From Owenweeksia sp. (GTDB lineage Bacteria; Bacteroidota; Bacteroidia; Flavobacteriales; Schleiferiaceae), in assembly GCA_028285465.1 (NCBI GenBank), contig JANQPD010000050.1:1-41659 (forward strand): a DNA stretch of 41,659 nt. Direction: 5' to 3'. Position numbers and translations under genes: made by a program. Shown here in pieces: positions 1 through 9,060 of the stretch (position 1 is the first letter of the stretch; every line of letters starts with the position of its first letter). The notes below the pieces were generated by a model. That model saw only the letters and a program-made list of their open reading frames with translations, ran no database searches and was not told the DNA's origin.

Positions 1-1321
1 TGCTGCTTACCTGCGCAAGCAAAACTTTGAAGTAGAAACTTTCGGTTCTGCCGGCAAGGCCCTTGAACGCTTATCTGAAGAAGCTTTTGACCTTATCATT
101 ACCGATTACCGCATGCCTGGGATGGATGGCCTGGAACTCTTACAGCAGATGCCTGTAAAAAACGCGTCTACTCCTCTTATACTGCTCACCAGCTATGGAG
201 ATATTGGAATGGCCGTACGCAGTATGAAAGCCGGGGCAACAGACTACCTCACAAAGCCGGTAAACCCGGAAGAGCTGCTAGCTGTAATACACAACACTTT
301 TGCACACAGAAGCGAAGTAAGTGTTCCTCAGCATGAAGAAAAGGAAACAAACCCGGCCACACCTTCTAAAGCGAGTGCGCAGGATTTTGTAGCAGGGAAA
401 AGCCCGCAAACCAAACTGCTTTTAGAGCACTTAAGCCTGGTAGGTCCTACCAATATGAGTGTGCTTATACAAGGAGAAAGCGGCACGGGTAAGGAGTACA
501 TTGCCAAAAAGATCCACGAAAAAAGCAAACGCGGGGAGGCTCCATTTGTAGCGGTTGATTGTGGGGCTTTGAGCAAAGACCTGGCTGCAAGCGAACTGTT
601 TGGTCACAAGAAAGGCAGCTTTACGGGTGCCTTGCACGACAAAACGGGGCAGTTTAAGCATGCCGATGGAGGCACTTTATTTCTTGATGAAATCGGCAAC
701 CTCAGCTATGAAGTACAGGTAAAACTCTTACGGGCCCTGCAGGAACAGGTGATCCGCCCGGTGGGAAGCACCGAAAGTGTGCGTGTGAATGTACGCCTGA
801 TAGCGGCCACGAATGAAAACCTGCGTGAGGCCATCAAAAAAGGAAACTTCAGGGAAGACCTTTACCACAGGCTTAATGAATTTAAACTGGAGGTTAGCCC
901 CCTACGCAGCCGAACAGAAGAGATCCCCCAATTTGCCCGTCACTTCCTTGACCTTGCCAACAAAGAGCTGGAGAAAACACTGGAGGGTTTTACCGAAGCA
1001 TGTATGCATGCCTTAGTAAGCTATAGCTGGCCGGGCAACCTCCGCGAACTTAAAAATGTAGTGAAGCGAGCCACCCTGCTCAGCGAAGGCCCGGAGGTGC
1101 AACTTAAAGCTTTGCCTGGAGAAGTGTTGCATCAACAAGCTATAATAACTCCTGCCGGGGGAAAAACCGATTTAAAAGAGCTGGAAAGCCAACTGGAACG
1201 TGAAAAAATTGTGGAAGTGCTCGAAAAGGTGCGGTACAACAAATCAAAAGCGGCCAAATTGCTCAACATAGATCGTAAAACGCTCTACAACAAATTGAAG
1301 CTTTACGGATTGGACGTATAG
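1..1321 (+). CDS. Sigma-54-dependent response regulator, NtrC family (5' end outside window)
   Basis: The reading frame is open from base 2, so the true start lies upstream; the first Met seen (113) falls inside the receiver domain. Seen in order: a REC domain with the phosphoacceptor Asp in ITDYRMPG and a conserved Lys in LTKPVNP; a AAA+ domain with Walker A GESGTGKE, a sigma-54 contact loop reading GSFTGA, Walker B GTLFLDEIG and the WPGNLREL segment; and a C-terminal Fis-type helix-turn-helix (NKSKAAKLLNIDRKTLYNKL). Family role: when phosphorylated it forms a ring that remodels sigma-54 holoenzyme at -24/-12 promoters. Its 3' end overlaps the convergent hybrid kinase gene by 19 bp. That kinase ends in an HPt domain and could feed this regulator, but the pairing is inference. 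The usual GAFTGA is GSFTGA here. Confidence 0.95.
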   Translation, partial: AAYLRKQNFEVETFGSAGKALERLSEEAFDLIITDYRMPGMDGLELLQQMPVKNASTPLILLTSYGDIGMAVRSMKAGATDYLTKPVNPEELLAVIHNTFAHRSEVSVPQHEEKETNPATPSKASAQDFVAGKSPQTKLLLEHLSLVGPTNMSVLIQGESGTGKEYIAKKIHEKSKRGEAPFVAVDCGALSKDLAASELFGHKKGSFTGALHDKTGQFKHADGGTLFLDEIGNLSYEVQVKLLRALQEQVIRPVGSTESVRVNVRLIAATNENLREAIKKGNFREDLYHRLNEFKLEVSPLRSRTEEIPQFARHFLDLANKELEKTLEGFTEACMHALVSYSWPGNLRELKNVVKRATLLSEGPEVQLKALPGEVLHQQAIITPAGGKTDLKELESQLEREKIVEVLEKVRYNKSKAAKLLNIDRKTLYNKLKLYGLDV

Positions 1322-3783
1322 TCTATTCCCATTTCCAAAGCCAGGTGGGAAAAAAGTATTTGCGATCCCTCTTCAAATTTCTTCAGCCGGGTTACGACCT
1401 CTGTTTTTTGCATCCCGTTTTTTTCTATGCCCTCCAGGTGCTTTAATTCACCTACCAGCCTTGTGGCTTTTAACTGCCCGTACGTATTGGCCAGTTTATG
1501 TGCTTCTGCCTGCAATGCCTGGTATTCTTCCCGGCCAACTGCTTCCTTCATTTTCTCTATACTTTCTCTGGCGCTTTCTATGAAAGAAAGCACAAAATCC
1601 TTTACCAGCTCTTCGTCACCGGAGGCAAAAGCCCTGAAATTTCCCAGGTCATAGGCCCTGCTCCCATCCGGGTTAGGGAGCGCTTTATGGTATATAACCG
1701 CTTTGCCCAGGATTGCGCTTAGCTCTTTTTCACGAAAGGGCTTCAATAAAACGGCATCCACTTTTTCCAGGCTTGGGTGCGCCTGTTGCTTTACCAATGC
1801 ATTAGCGGTGCAAAGCGCTACAAAACTGTTCTTTGAAGCACTACCTGATCTGCGGATCTCTTCGATTACTTCGTAACCGCTTATACCCGGCATTTGCAGG
1901 TCTGCCAAGATGAAATCATAACGGGTACGGCAGGCATGCGCTATGCCCTCCTTGCCTGCATAGCAATGTGTAGCTTCTATCCCTTCTTTCTTGAAATAGT
2001 CTGTAAGCAAAAGGTGATTCATCCTGTCGTCATCAATAAGCAATAGCCTTTTTCCCCTTAGCGGGAAGAATTCTTCTTCATGGGTAACGGCTTGCCCGTA
2101 TTCGTCTTCTTCTGCCTTTGGGTATGCAATCTCAAACCAAAAAACCGAACCTTTTCCAGGTTCCGACTCCACTTGCAGTTTTGCCCCATGCAGGGCCAGT
2201 ATGCGATTGCTTATGCTGAGCCCGAGCCCGGTGCCTCCAAATGTCCGGGTAATGCTGCTGTCCTCTTGTGAGAAGCCTTCAAAAATGCGCTGTATTTTTT
2301 CTTTGGCTATGCCCTTACCGGTGTCGTTTACGTAGAAGCGCAAAAGCCACTGGCCGAGGTGTTCTTCTCCTTCTATTCTTAGCAAAATACTGCCCCGGTC
2401 GGTGAATTTAACGGCATTGCTGAGCAGGTTAAGCAATACTTGCTTTAAACGCACCGGGTCGCCCTGCACACATACCTGCTCAAGAGATTTATTTGCTTTT
2501 ACGGCAAGCACCAACTCTTTTTGCGCTGCCAAAGGCCTGATGCTCTCCAGGCTTTCCTCTGCAAGCCGCAAGGGGATAAAGCCTATGTTCTCCAACTTGA
2601 GCTTACCCGCCTCAATTTTGGAAAAGTCCAGGATATCGTTCACCAAAAGAAGTAAATGGTTGCTACTCTGCCGGATCAGGGCCAGTTTTTCTTTAGTCCC
2701 CTCTTCAGTTTCTCCTTTTTCCAGCTGCTCGGAAAAGCCAATGATGGCATTCAAAGGAGTACGTATCTCGTGGCTCATGCTTGCCAGAAAATCTTCTTTT
2801 GCCTTACCCAGTTCTTCTGCCTTTTGTTTGGCCTTCGCCAACTGATTCTGCAGCCTTCGTGCCTCGGCAATATCACGCACTACAAAAAAGATCAAAACCA
2901 AGGTGAGTATCCCCCCCACAGATGCCAGAAACACCACCCCCCTGAAACTGGCCCGGGCTTCTCCCGTAGCCTTCTCTTTCTGCATTTTGGTTTCAAATGC
3001 TTCTTTTTCACTGATACTACGCATAAGTTTGCGCAACCTATTTACGACAACCTGGTCTTTATTGATCAATGCAAGCTCCCGGTTGGTAAGCACTTTCAAT
3101 TGATTGCTCCTATGCTGCTCCGCCTCCTCAATAGCTTGTTTTACGGATTGCAATAAAGTATCCACCCGCTCCTTATACACGGTATCATAGGTCACAATAG
3201 TCTGGGTGGTAATTGTATTGCCTGGCTTTTTGCCAAAAAGACGCTGAAAAAAGTTTGGTTTTTCGGTGGTATCCGGGATGCTCCTGGTTTCTATTGTTTT
3301 ATTGGGTACCAAGAGCGTATCCAGGCCAAAGCCCTCTTCCTGCGCGGTAAGATATGTAAGCGGCTGCCTTTTTTCACTACTCCTTTCCGCAAGCTTATAG
3401 TTGATCAGGGCGTCAAAACTGTTCAGTTTTTCTCTAAAGAGCAAGCGCAATGTGTCCACCTGTGCACGGTAGCTCTTATTCGTGCTGCGCAAGGCCAGCG
3501 AATCGATATAAAGCTGCGCTTCCTGTGCTTTTAAAAAATACTCCCCGTAATCTTCATCGTTTAACGTAAGTGCATACGCCCGGCTGCTGGTTTCAAGGGC
3601 ACTGAGGCGGGAGAATAGTTTTTCCGTAAGGGCTGCACTTTCCGGTACCGCACCTATTTCATCCAAAGCCGCGTCAAAGCGTTCATAACTGCGGTAGCTG
3701 AAATAGCTGATGCCTCCTAATACCAAAAAGGTGATCAATACAACTACCCATATTTTCGCCAGCAAAGACCTATTCTTCTTCAT
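1303..3783 (-). CDS. Hybrid sensor histidine kinase with REC and HPt domains
   Basis: 826 aa. Membrane helix at about 10-30, then an extracytoplasmic, largely helical sensor region to about 275, a second helix at about 280-302, and a short coiled-coil linker. HisKA carries the phospho-His in SMSHEIRTPLN (H338). HATPase_c shows an N box (NLLSNAVKFTD) and a G box (GTGLGLSISNRI). REC has the phospho-Asp in FILADLQMP (D628) and KPF Lys. The C-terminal HPt domain has AHKLANTYGQL (H762). This is the complete His-Asp-His relay set of an ArcB/BarA-type kinase, so phosphate probably passes to a separate regulator. The start overlaps the end of the CRY-DASH gene by 14 bp, so the two are likely cotranscribed and coupled. 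The sensor region resembles no ligand domain I can name. Confidence 0.95.
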   Translation of the reverse strand: MKKNRSLLAKIWVVVLITFLVLGGISYFSYRSYERFDAALDEIGAVPESAALTEKLFSRLSALETSSRAYALTLNDEDYGEYFLKAQEAQLYIDSLALRSTNKSYRAQVDTLRLLFREKLNSFDALINYKLAERSSEKRQPLTYLTAQEEGFGLDTLLVPNKTIETRSIPDTTEKPNFFQRLFGKKPGNTITTQTIVTYDTVYKERVDTLLQSVKQAIEEAEQHRSNQLKVLTNRELALINKDQVVVNRLRKLMRSISEKEAFETKMQKEKATGEARASFRGVVFLASVGGILTLVLIFFVVRDIAEARRLQNQLAKAKQKAEELGKAKEDFLASMSHEIRTPLNAIIGFSEQLEKGETEEGTKEKLALIRQSSNHLLLLVNDILDFSKIEAGKLKLENIGFIPLRLAEESLESIRPLAAQKELVLAVKANKSLEQVCVQGDPVRLKQVLLNLLSNAVKFTDRGSILLRIEGEEHLGQWLLRFYVNDTGKGIAKEKIQRIFEGFSQEDSSITRTFGGTGLGLSISNRILALHGAKLQVESEPGKGSVFWFEIAYPKAEEDEYGQAVTHEEEFFPLRGKRLLLIDDDRMNHLLLTDYFKKEGIEATHCYAGKEGIAHACRTRYDFILADLQMPGISGYEVIEEIRRSGSASKNSFVALCTANALVKQQAHPSLEKVDAVLLKPFREKELSAILGKAVIYHKALPNPDGSRAYDLGNFRAFASGDEELVKDFVLSFIESARESIEKMKEAVGREEYQALQAEAHKLANTYGQLKATRLVGELKHLEGIEKNGMQKTEVVTRLKKFEEGSQILFSHLALEMGIDYTSNP

Positions 3784-5038
3784 TCCAGTATTTTTGATAC
3801 TTTCCTTCCGGATCGTATTGAGCGGCCTGCTTCTCTACATTGAAATACCTGTTTTTGCGCGGGTCGTGCCCGATGCCTGCCACGTAGGTCCAATTTCCGT
3901 AATTTGAGCAAACATCGTAATCGATCAACTGAGACTCAAACCACTGTGCCCCCAGGTACCAGTGTTGCTTCAAATCGTGTACCAGGTAAGAGGCCACATT
4001 CTGTCTGCCTCTATTGCTCATATACCCGGTGTGTAAAAGCTCTTTCATATTGGCATCTACAAAAGGTTGCCCGGTTTCTCCGAGGCGCCAATGCTCAAAC
4101 TTCTCGCCAGGCTCGGGAAGAGCGCCCCGGTCTATTCGAAAAAAGCTTTTTCCCTCTTTTATTGCCGTAAAACGGAAAAAGTCGCGCCACAGTAGCTCAA
4201 AAAGGAGCCAGTAAGTTGAGCTGTTTGTTACCCGTTGCCGTTCATACTCCTTCACCTCCCAATATACGCTCACGGGGCTTATACAACCCAAGGCAAGCCA
4301 GGGCGAAAGCTTAGAGCTGTAATCTGCTCCCAGCAGACCGTTACGGGTTTCTTTATATGTTTTGAGGCTATCGTTTTGCCAAAAATACTGCTGAAGTCTT
4401 TTCCAGGCCGCTGCCTCTCCCCCTTCAAATGGATACACCGCTCTCGCATCCTGCCCGGGCTCTTCCCAGCCCAGTTCGCTCCAGGTGGGTAAGTAAAATG
4501 ATTCTTCCCGCTCCGGGGAAACAATTTTCCCGGGCGTAGCTGCTTCTGTACCCACCACAGCTTGTTTTTCTGCTTTTTTGCGAAACTCTGTAAATACCCA
4601 TGGGAGGTTGTTGATGGGAAAAGGCAGGCCTTCCATGTGGTAGAGGGTAGACTGCCAAAAAGACCGCGTGGGTATCCCGAGTTTTTCAACGGCCACTTCT
4701 ACCTCTAACTCTTCTGGGGTGGCTTCCCGGCTAAAATAGACAGCATCGAGTGGAAAGCGTTTATGGATGGTATATATACTTTCCGCTGCGTTGCCCCTGC
4801 TTACCCACAGGGCACTGCTTTTTTCCTGTAATTGCCTGTCCAGGTCGGTAAGGCTCTCCCAGAGAAACCGCTTTCTAAAGGCACCGGTCTTGCTATGTCC
4901 TATGGTCAATGAGGTAAAAAAACGCGCTTCCAGGCAATAGAAGGGAATTACTTCATCGGCCTCCCGTAAGGCCGCAGCCAGCATGGGGTTATCCCTTAAC
5001 CGCAGATCATTTCTTAACCAAACTAAGATCCTTTTCAT
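3770..5038 (-). CDS. CRY-DASH type cryptochrome / deoxyribodipyrimidine photolyase
   Basis: 422 aa from the ATG at 5038; the frame is open further upstream (to 5155), but homology begins at [18 protein letters not shown]. That N-terminus is the Rossmann-like photolyase domain for the antenna chromophore. The C-terminal FAD domain shows [25 protein letters not shown] and the DASH hallmark [20 protein letters not shown], followed by a YDP...Y..YW tail. Family knowledge: DASH proteins bind FAD and MTHF and repair cyclobutane pyrimidine dimers, preferentially in single-stranded DNA, and some have photoreceptor roles. The start overlaps the stop of the DUF2256 gene as ATGA (5035-5038), and its own 3' end overlaps the hybrid kinase, so the three genes form one tight operon. 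Confidence 0.95.
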   Translation of the reverse strand: MKRILVWLRNDLRLRDNPMLAAALREADEVIPFYCLEARFFTSLTIGHSKTGAFRKRFLWESLTDLDRQLQEKSSALWVSRGNAAESIYTIHKRFPLDAVYFSREATPEELEVEVAVEKLGIPTRSFWQSTLYHMEGLPFPINNLPWVFTEFRKKAEKQAVVGTEAATPGKIVSPEREESFYLPTWSELGWEEPGQDARAVYPFEGGEAAAWKRLQQYFWQNDSLKTYKETRNGLLGADYSSKLSPWLALGCISPVSVYWEVKEYERQRVTNSSTYWLLFELLWRDFFRFTAIKEGKSFFRIDRGALPEPGEKFEHWRLGETGQPFVDANMKELLHTGYMSNRGRQNVASYLVHDLKQHWYLGAQWFESQLIDYDVCSNYGNWTYVAGIGHDPRKNRYFNVEKQAAQYDPEGKYQKYWNEEE

Positions 5039-5184
5039 TTTTCTTCGCTGTAAAGCCGTTTGTTTCTTCGACATTTTTCGCTGCAATACCTCACTTCCTG
5101 CCAATGCCTCGCCCATTTTTTGCGCCAATAGAAGGGTCGGTCGCAGACGGGGCAAACTTTAGAGGGCAGCTCACTCTTTTTCAT
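5035..5184 (-). CDS. DUF2256 small zinc-ribbon-like protein
   Basis: 49 aa if translation begins at the ATG at 5184 (MKKSELPSK); an in-frame ATG at 5229 would add 15 residues that do not look conserved. It holds two CxxC-type pairs, CPVC and CSEKC, around a WRKKW..HW core. This pattern, KVCPVC.RPF.WRKKW...W..V.YCS..CR, is DUF2256 as I know it: a small putative zinc-binding family often found beside photolyase or cryptochrome genes. Function is unknown. It is the first gene of the operon with CRY-DASH, with a 4-bp ATGA stop/start overlap, and is divergent from the second photolyase-like gene with about 62 bp between the starts, where a shared promoter region would sit. Confidence 0.85.
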   Translation of the reverse strand: MKKSELPSKVCPVCDRPFYWRKKWARHWQEVRYCSEKCRRNKRLYSEEK

Positions 5185-5246
5185 ATACACGCAACAATAA
5201 GCACCGGGCAAGGTTCTTAGGCCATACATTACGCTTAATCTTATCT

Positions 5247-6737
5247 ATGTATACGCGTCTTTTACTGATCCTCGGAGATCAGCTTTTTCCTGAACATGCC
5301 CCTCTGCGGCCGGATGCACACAGTCTTTTTTTCATGGCCGAAGACAAGGGCCTGTGTACCCACTACACCTACCACAAGCATAAGCTGGTGCTCTTTTTAA
5401 GTGCGATGCGCAGCCACGCTGATCAATTGCGTACAGCTTTTCCTTTGGAATATTACACGCTAAACACGCAAAACCAGGCCTGGAGTTTTGAAGAAAAGCT
5501 TGAAAAAACACTGAATGAATATAAGGGTATTGAAAGCCTTTGCACTTATGAAATTGAAGATCGGTTTTTTGCAGAACGGATTGCGGCTTTTTGCCAAAAA
5601 CACAAGCTGAAATTAGAGACTGTGCAAAGCCAGGGGTTCTTAAACAGCAGGGAATCCTTTGCAAATTACCTGGACAAGCACAAAAAGCCTTTTATGCAAA
5701 GCTTTTACAAGCAGCAAAGGCAACAACGGAATGTATTACTGGATAAACAGGGAGAAGCTTTACACGGCAAATGGAGTTTTGACGAAGAAAATCGTAAGAA
5801 ACTCCCCCCGGGTCTACACATTCCCACACAACCCTCGTCCGGTCTTACCGCACACGACAAATCGGTGATAGAACTGGTCAACCAATTGTTTCCCGATCAC
5901 CCCGGAGACCTGGAACACTTCAATTTCAGTACCACACGCAGGTCGGCACTAGCCCGGCTAAACCTTTTTCTCAAAGAGCGCTTTGAGAATTTCGGTCCTT
6001 ATGAGGACGCCATAGATAAGAACCATAACTATCTTTTTCACAGTGTACTCTCTCCCTACATCAATATGGGGCTAATCACGGCTGAAGAGGTATTGAAAAA
6101 GGCACTGGAATACTTCGAGGAAAATGAAACCCACTATCCGAGTGTGGAGGGATTCGTACGGCAATTGATGGGGTGGCGCGAGTTTATGCGGGGCATCTAC
6201 CACCATTTTGAACTGGAAAAGAACCACTTTAACCAAAACAGGAAAATGAAAGCCTGCTGGTATGAAGGAAATACGGGCATTCCTCCCCTGGATGATGCGA
6301 TCAATAAAGCCCGGAAACATGCGTATACGCATCATATAGAGCGGCTTATGATCCTGGGAAACCTGATGCTCAGCTGTGGTTTGCACCCTAAGGAGGTGTA
6401 TAAATGGTTCATGGAAATGTATGCGGATAGTGCAGATTGGGTAATGGCCCCTAACGTTTATGGCATGAGCCAATTTGCCGAAGGCGGCATTTTTGCTACC
6501 AAACCCTATATAAGCGGCAGCAATTACATCCTTAAGATGAGTAATTACAGCAAGGGCAATTGGTGCGATATTGTAGATGGTCTTTACTGGCGCTTTATTG
6601 CCGTCCATGAAGAGACCTTTGCAAAAAACCCGCGCATGGGTATGATGCTGGCTACTTTAAATCGCATGAATCCCGATAAAAAGAAGCACATTTTTGATGC
6701 GGCTGAAAACTGGATCGACCGTGTCAGCTATACTTAA
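5247..6737 (+). CDS. Prokaryotic (6-4) photolyase / FeS-BCP family cryptochrome, Fe-S ligands mostly missing
   Basis: 496 aa. The N-terminus (LLLILGDQLFPEHAPL) is the DUF504-like alpha/beta domain of the PhrB/CryB family; the C-terminal FAD domain contains YTHHIERLMILGN (His362-His363) and NVYGMSQFAEGG.FATKPYISGSNYI. These mark the bacterial cryptochrome/photolyase-related class whose studied members repair (6-4) photoproducts using FAD and a lumazine antenna. Typical members bind [4Fe-4S] with four Cys, three in a segment like MSDYC..C....(G).ACP.N.LYW. Here that segment is MSNYSKGNWCDIVDGLYW: the first Cys is Ser435, the loop is about ten residues shorter, and only Cys440 remains, plus Cys377 upstream. 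It probably lacks the cluster. It is divergent from the DUF2256/CRY-DASH operon and overlaps the convergent DUF4294 gene by 4 bp. Confidence 0.9.
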   Translation: MYTRLLLILGDQLFPEHAPLRPDAHSLFFMAEDKGLCTHYTYHKHKLVLFLSAMRSHADQLRTAFPLEYYTLNTQNQAWSFEEKLEKTLNEYKGIESLCTYEIEDRFFAERIAAFCQKHKLKLETVQSQGFLNSRESFANYLDKHKKPFMQSFYKQQRQQRNVLLDKQGEALHGKWSFDEENRKKLPPGLHIPTQPSSGLTAHDKSVIELVNQLFPDHPGDLEHFNFSTTRRSALARLNLFLKERFENFGPYEDAIDKNHNYLFHSVLSPYINMGLITAEEVLKKALEYFEENETHYPSVEGFVRQLMGWREFMRGIYHHFELEKNHFNQNRKMKACWYEGNTGIPPLDDAINKARKHAYTHHIERLMILGNLMLSCGLHPKEVYKWFMEMYADSADWVMAPNVYGMSQFAEGGIFATKPYISGSNYILKMSNYSKGNWCDIVDGLYWRFIAVHEETFAKNPRMGMMLATLNRMNPDKKKHIFDAAENWIDRVSYT

Positions 6738-7396
6738 AGCTCCGTGATGGGTACGCGCTCTTTCAGCAATTCGTTGGTGAAGGAACGCTGTAAGATGGCC
6801 TCGATGAGCTTATCTTCTTCATCCTCTTCGGGCTTGTAAGGTGTTTTCAAACTGATCTTGTTAAAATTCGCCACAATATTCCAGGCGAATGCCCTGAATC
6901 CACTGCGGTACTCACTGATCAGGTCGTAGCTGGTCATGCCGGTTTCCCGGTAAATCAGTTTGGAGAGGATCTGCCCTTCGCTATGTGTAAGTTTGCGCAG
7001 TTCATCTTCGAAGCGCTCTTCCAGGAATTCCTGGTACGCTTTGATAAGGCGTCTTTTTTTCCTTCTGCTGGTTTCTTTAGCCAGGGTAAGGTTAAGGCTA
7101 TCCAGCTTATTGCCGGCAATAACGGCATAGGGATACACTTTGATCACCTTTCTCCTCAGTATATAATAACGCCTGCGGGCCTCATCCGTAGTAAAGGTAG
7201 GCTTATCAACCAACAGCACTTCATCCAGTATAATGATAGGAATGGTATCTCCTTCTACAATAATGGCTTCCAGTACTTTATGACTGGTTTTATCAGTATA
7301 GGAAATAAGCGAATCTTCCTTATTGGTGCTGCTGGATTGCACCTGGGCTACAAGCCAAAGGGGAGAAAAAGCAATAAGCGTTAAAAAAAACTTCAT
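6734..7396 (-). CDS. DUF4294 domain-containing secreted protein
   Basis: 220 aa from the ATG at 7396; a start at 7417 would add seven charged residues ahead of a clean signal peptide (MKFFLTLIAFSPLWLVAQ). The body includes DEVLLVD, RRYYILRRKVIKVYPYA and TSYDLISEYRSGFRAFAWN, the DUF4294 signature found in Bacteroidota. It is rich in Lys, Arg and Glu, with an acidic patch near the C-terminus (PEEDEEDKL). Function is unknown; it is probably periplasmic or envelope-associated. The start overlaps the accC stop as ATGA, so translation is probably coupled to accC, although no functional link between the two is known to me. Confidence 0.88.
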   Translation of the reverse strand: MKFFLTLIAFSPLWLVAQVQSSSTNKEDSLISYTDKTSHKVLEAIIVEGDTIPIIILDEVLLVDKPTFTTDEARRRYYILRRKVIKVYPYAVIAGNKLDSLNLTLAKETSRRKKRRLIKAYQEFLEERFEDELRKLTHSEGQILSKLIYRETGMTSYDLISEYRSGFRAFAWNIVANFNKISLKTPYKPEEDEEDKLIEAILQRSFTNELLKERVPITEL

Positions 7397-8877
7397 TTTG
7401 TCCTGTTCACCTTCCAACCGGAACCGCGCGGCAGCGCGGTATTCAGCGCTTTGCTGCCTGCTCCATGCTTTTTCAAAAGCTGTGCCAACACCAGGGCGCC
7501 TACTTCTTGTTCCTGCTCGTCGGAGGCCTCAAGCATTTGGGGTTCAAAGTGTTTCTTTACAAAATGTGTGTCAAAGTTGCCCGAAATAAAGGCGGGGTGC
7601 TCCATTACAAATTTGCCGAAATCAAGTGTGGTACGTACGCCCACAATGCGGTAATCTTCACAGGCGCGGATCATGCGCAAACGCGCCTCTTCCCTGTCTT
7701 TTCCATGTGTGATCAATTTGGAGATCATCGGGTCGTAATAAATGGGAATGTCCATGTCCTGCTCAAAACCGTCATCTACCCGGATGCCGGTGCCGTGCGG
7801 GCGCTGATAGACTTTCAGATGCCCGATATCAGGCACAAAATTTTCCATGGCGTTTTCGGCATACACGCGCACTTCAATGGAATGTCCGTGGATTTTCAGA
7901 TCGTCTTGCGCAAAGCTGAGCTTTTCTCCGCGCGCTACCTTTATCTGTTCTTTCACCAGGTCTACCCCGGATATCATTTCGGTTACGGGGTGCTCAACCT
8001 GCAGGCGGGTGTTCATTTCCAGGAAAAAGAAATTCTTTTTTTCGTCCAGTATAAATTCAACGGTACCCGCCCCTATATAGCCACAGCTTTTGGCCACATC
8101 CAGAGCGGTTTGGCCCATCTGTTCCCGTATTTCCGGGGTGAGAATGGCAGAAGGCGCCTCTTCCACCACCTTCTGGTGCCTGCGCTGTACGCTACACTCC
8201 CGCTCAAAAAGGTGCACCCGGTTGCCGTGTTTATCGCACAACACCTGGATCTCTATATGACGCGGGGAGGCTACGTATTTCTCGATGAACACGGAACCAT
8301 CGCCAAATGCGGAAGTAGCTTCCGAAACAGCGAGCTGCATCTGTTCTTCAAAGTCTTCCACCTGTTCTACAATGCGCATGCCTTTTCCCCCTCCTCCTGC
8401 TGAGGCTTTGATGAGAATTGGAAACCCGATCTCCTCACTTATCGCTTTTGCCTCCTCCACATCCTGAATGGCTCCTTCCGTACCGGGCACCAGGGGGATG
8501 TCATATTGCCGCACGGCTTCTTTGGCGGATAACTTATCGCCCATAATGCGTATGGACTCCGCGGTAGGGCCAATGAAAACGAGCCCGGCCTCTTCTACCT
8601 TTTTTGCAAAAGCTGCGCTTTCGGAGAGAAAACCGTAGCCCGGATGAATGCCGTCTACCTTATACTGCTTGCATACCTCTATGATCTTATCGCCCAGCAG
8701 GTAGCTCTCAGCAGCGGCCGGAGGCCCGAGTAAAACCGCTTCATCTGCGTATTTTACATGGGGTGCATTACGGTCCACTTCGGAATAGATTGCTACCGTT
8801 CTTATGCCCATTTCACGGGCCGACTTCATGATCCTCAAGGCTATTTCGCCCCGGTTGGCTACTAAAATTTTTTGCAT
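7393..8877 (-). CDS. accC: Biotin carboxylase subunit of acetyl-/acyl-CoA carboxylase
   Basis: 494 aa. It catalyses ATP- and bicarbonate-dependent carboxylation of biotin on the carrier protein, the first half reaction of acetyl-CoA or propionyl-CoA carboxylase. Visible features: N-terminal ILVANRGEIALRIMKSAREM, the ATP-grasp glycine loop KASAGGGGKGMRI, EKYV..PRHIEIQVL, FLEMNTRLQVEHPVTEM and a C-terminal biotin-carboxylase domain (HSIEVRVYAENA). After the core, about 45 residues form an acidic, low-conservation tail (EASDEQEQEV). E. coli AccC is about 450 aa, so this tail is extra. No biotin carrier (accB) or carboxyltransferase gene is adjacent in the window, so whether it acts in acetyl-CoA or another acyl-CoA carboxylase is undecided. 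Confidence 0.93.
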   Translation of the reverse strand: MQKILVANRGEIALRIMKSAREMGIRTVAIYSEVDRNAPHVKYADEAVLLGPPAAAESYLLGDKIIEVCKQYKVDGIHPGYGFLSESAAFAKKVEEAGLVFIGPTAESIRIMGDKLSAKEAVRQYDIPLVPGTEGAIQDVEEAKAISEEIGFPILIKASAGGGGKGMRIVEQVEDFEEQMQLAVSEATSAFGDGSVFIEKYVASPRHIEIQVLCDKHGNRVHLFERECSVQRRHQKVVEEAPSAILTPEIREQMGQTALDVAKSCGYIGAGTVEFILDEKKNFFFLEMNTRLQVEHPVTEMISGVDLVKEQIKVARGEKLSFAQDDLKIHGHSIEVRVYAENAMENFVPDIGHLKVYQRPHGTGIRVDDGFEQDMDIPIYYDPMISKLITHGKDREEARLRMIRACEDYRIVGVRTTLDFGKFVMEHPAFISGNFDTHFVKKHFEPQMLEASDEQEQEVGALVLAQLLKKHGAGSKALNTALPRGSGWKVNRTK

Positions 8878-9060
8878 GTGCTCGGTTTACTCTGAGTGAG
8901 CGAATATAGCGTTTGAAATCAACCCCACTTTCCCGGAATTAAACAAATATGCCCAAAAAAGCTTGACACGAACTGCTTTCACATAAGCAAGGGTCTGCTA
9001 ACTCTTCAACAAAAGTGCAAATCAAGGGAAGTTCAGCACATATGATTAGTTATCAACATT

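Noticed and set aside
6072..6608. 178-aa minus-strand frame opposite the (6-4)-photolyase-like gene
   Set aside because: Shadow of the strongly supported photolyase gene.
7465..8403. 312-aa plus-strand frame opposite accC
   Set aside because: It is antisense to a clear biotin carboxylase gene and has no recognisable domain; the real gene's codon pattern explains it.
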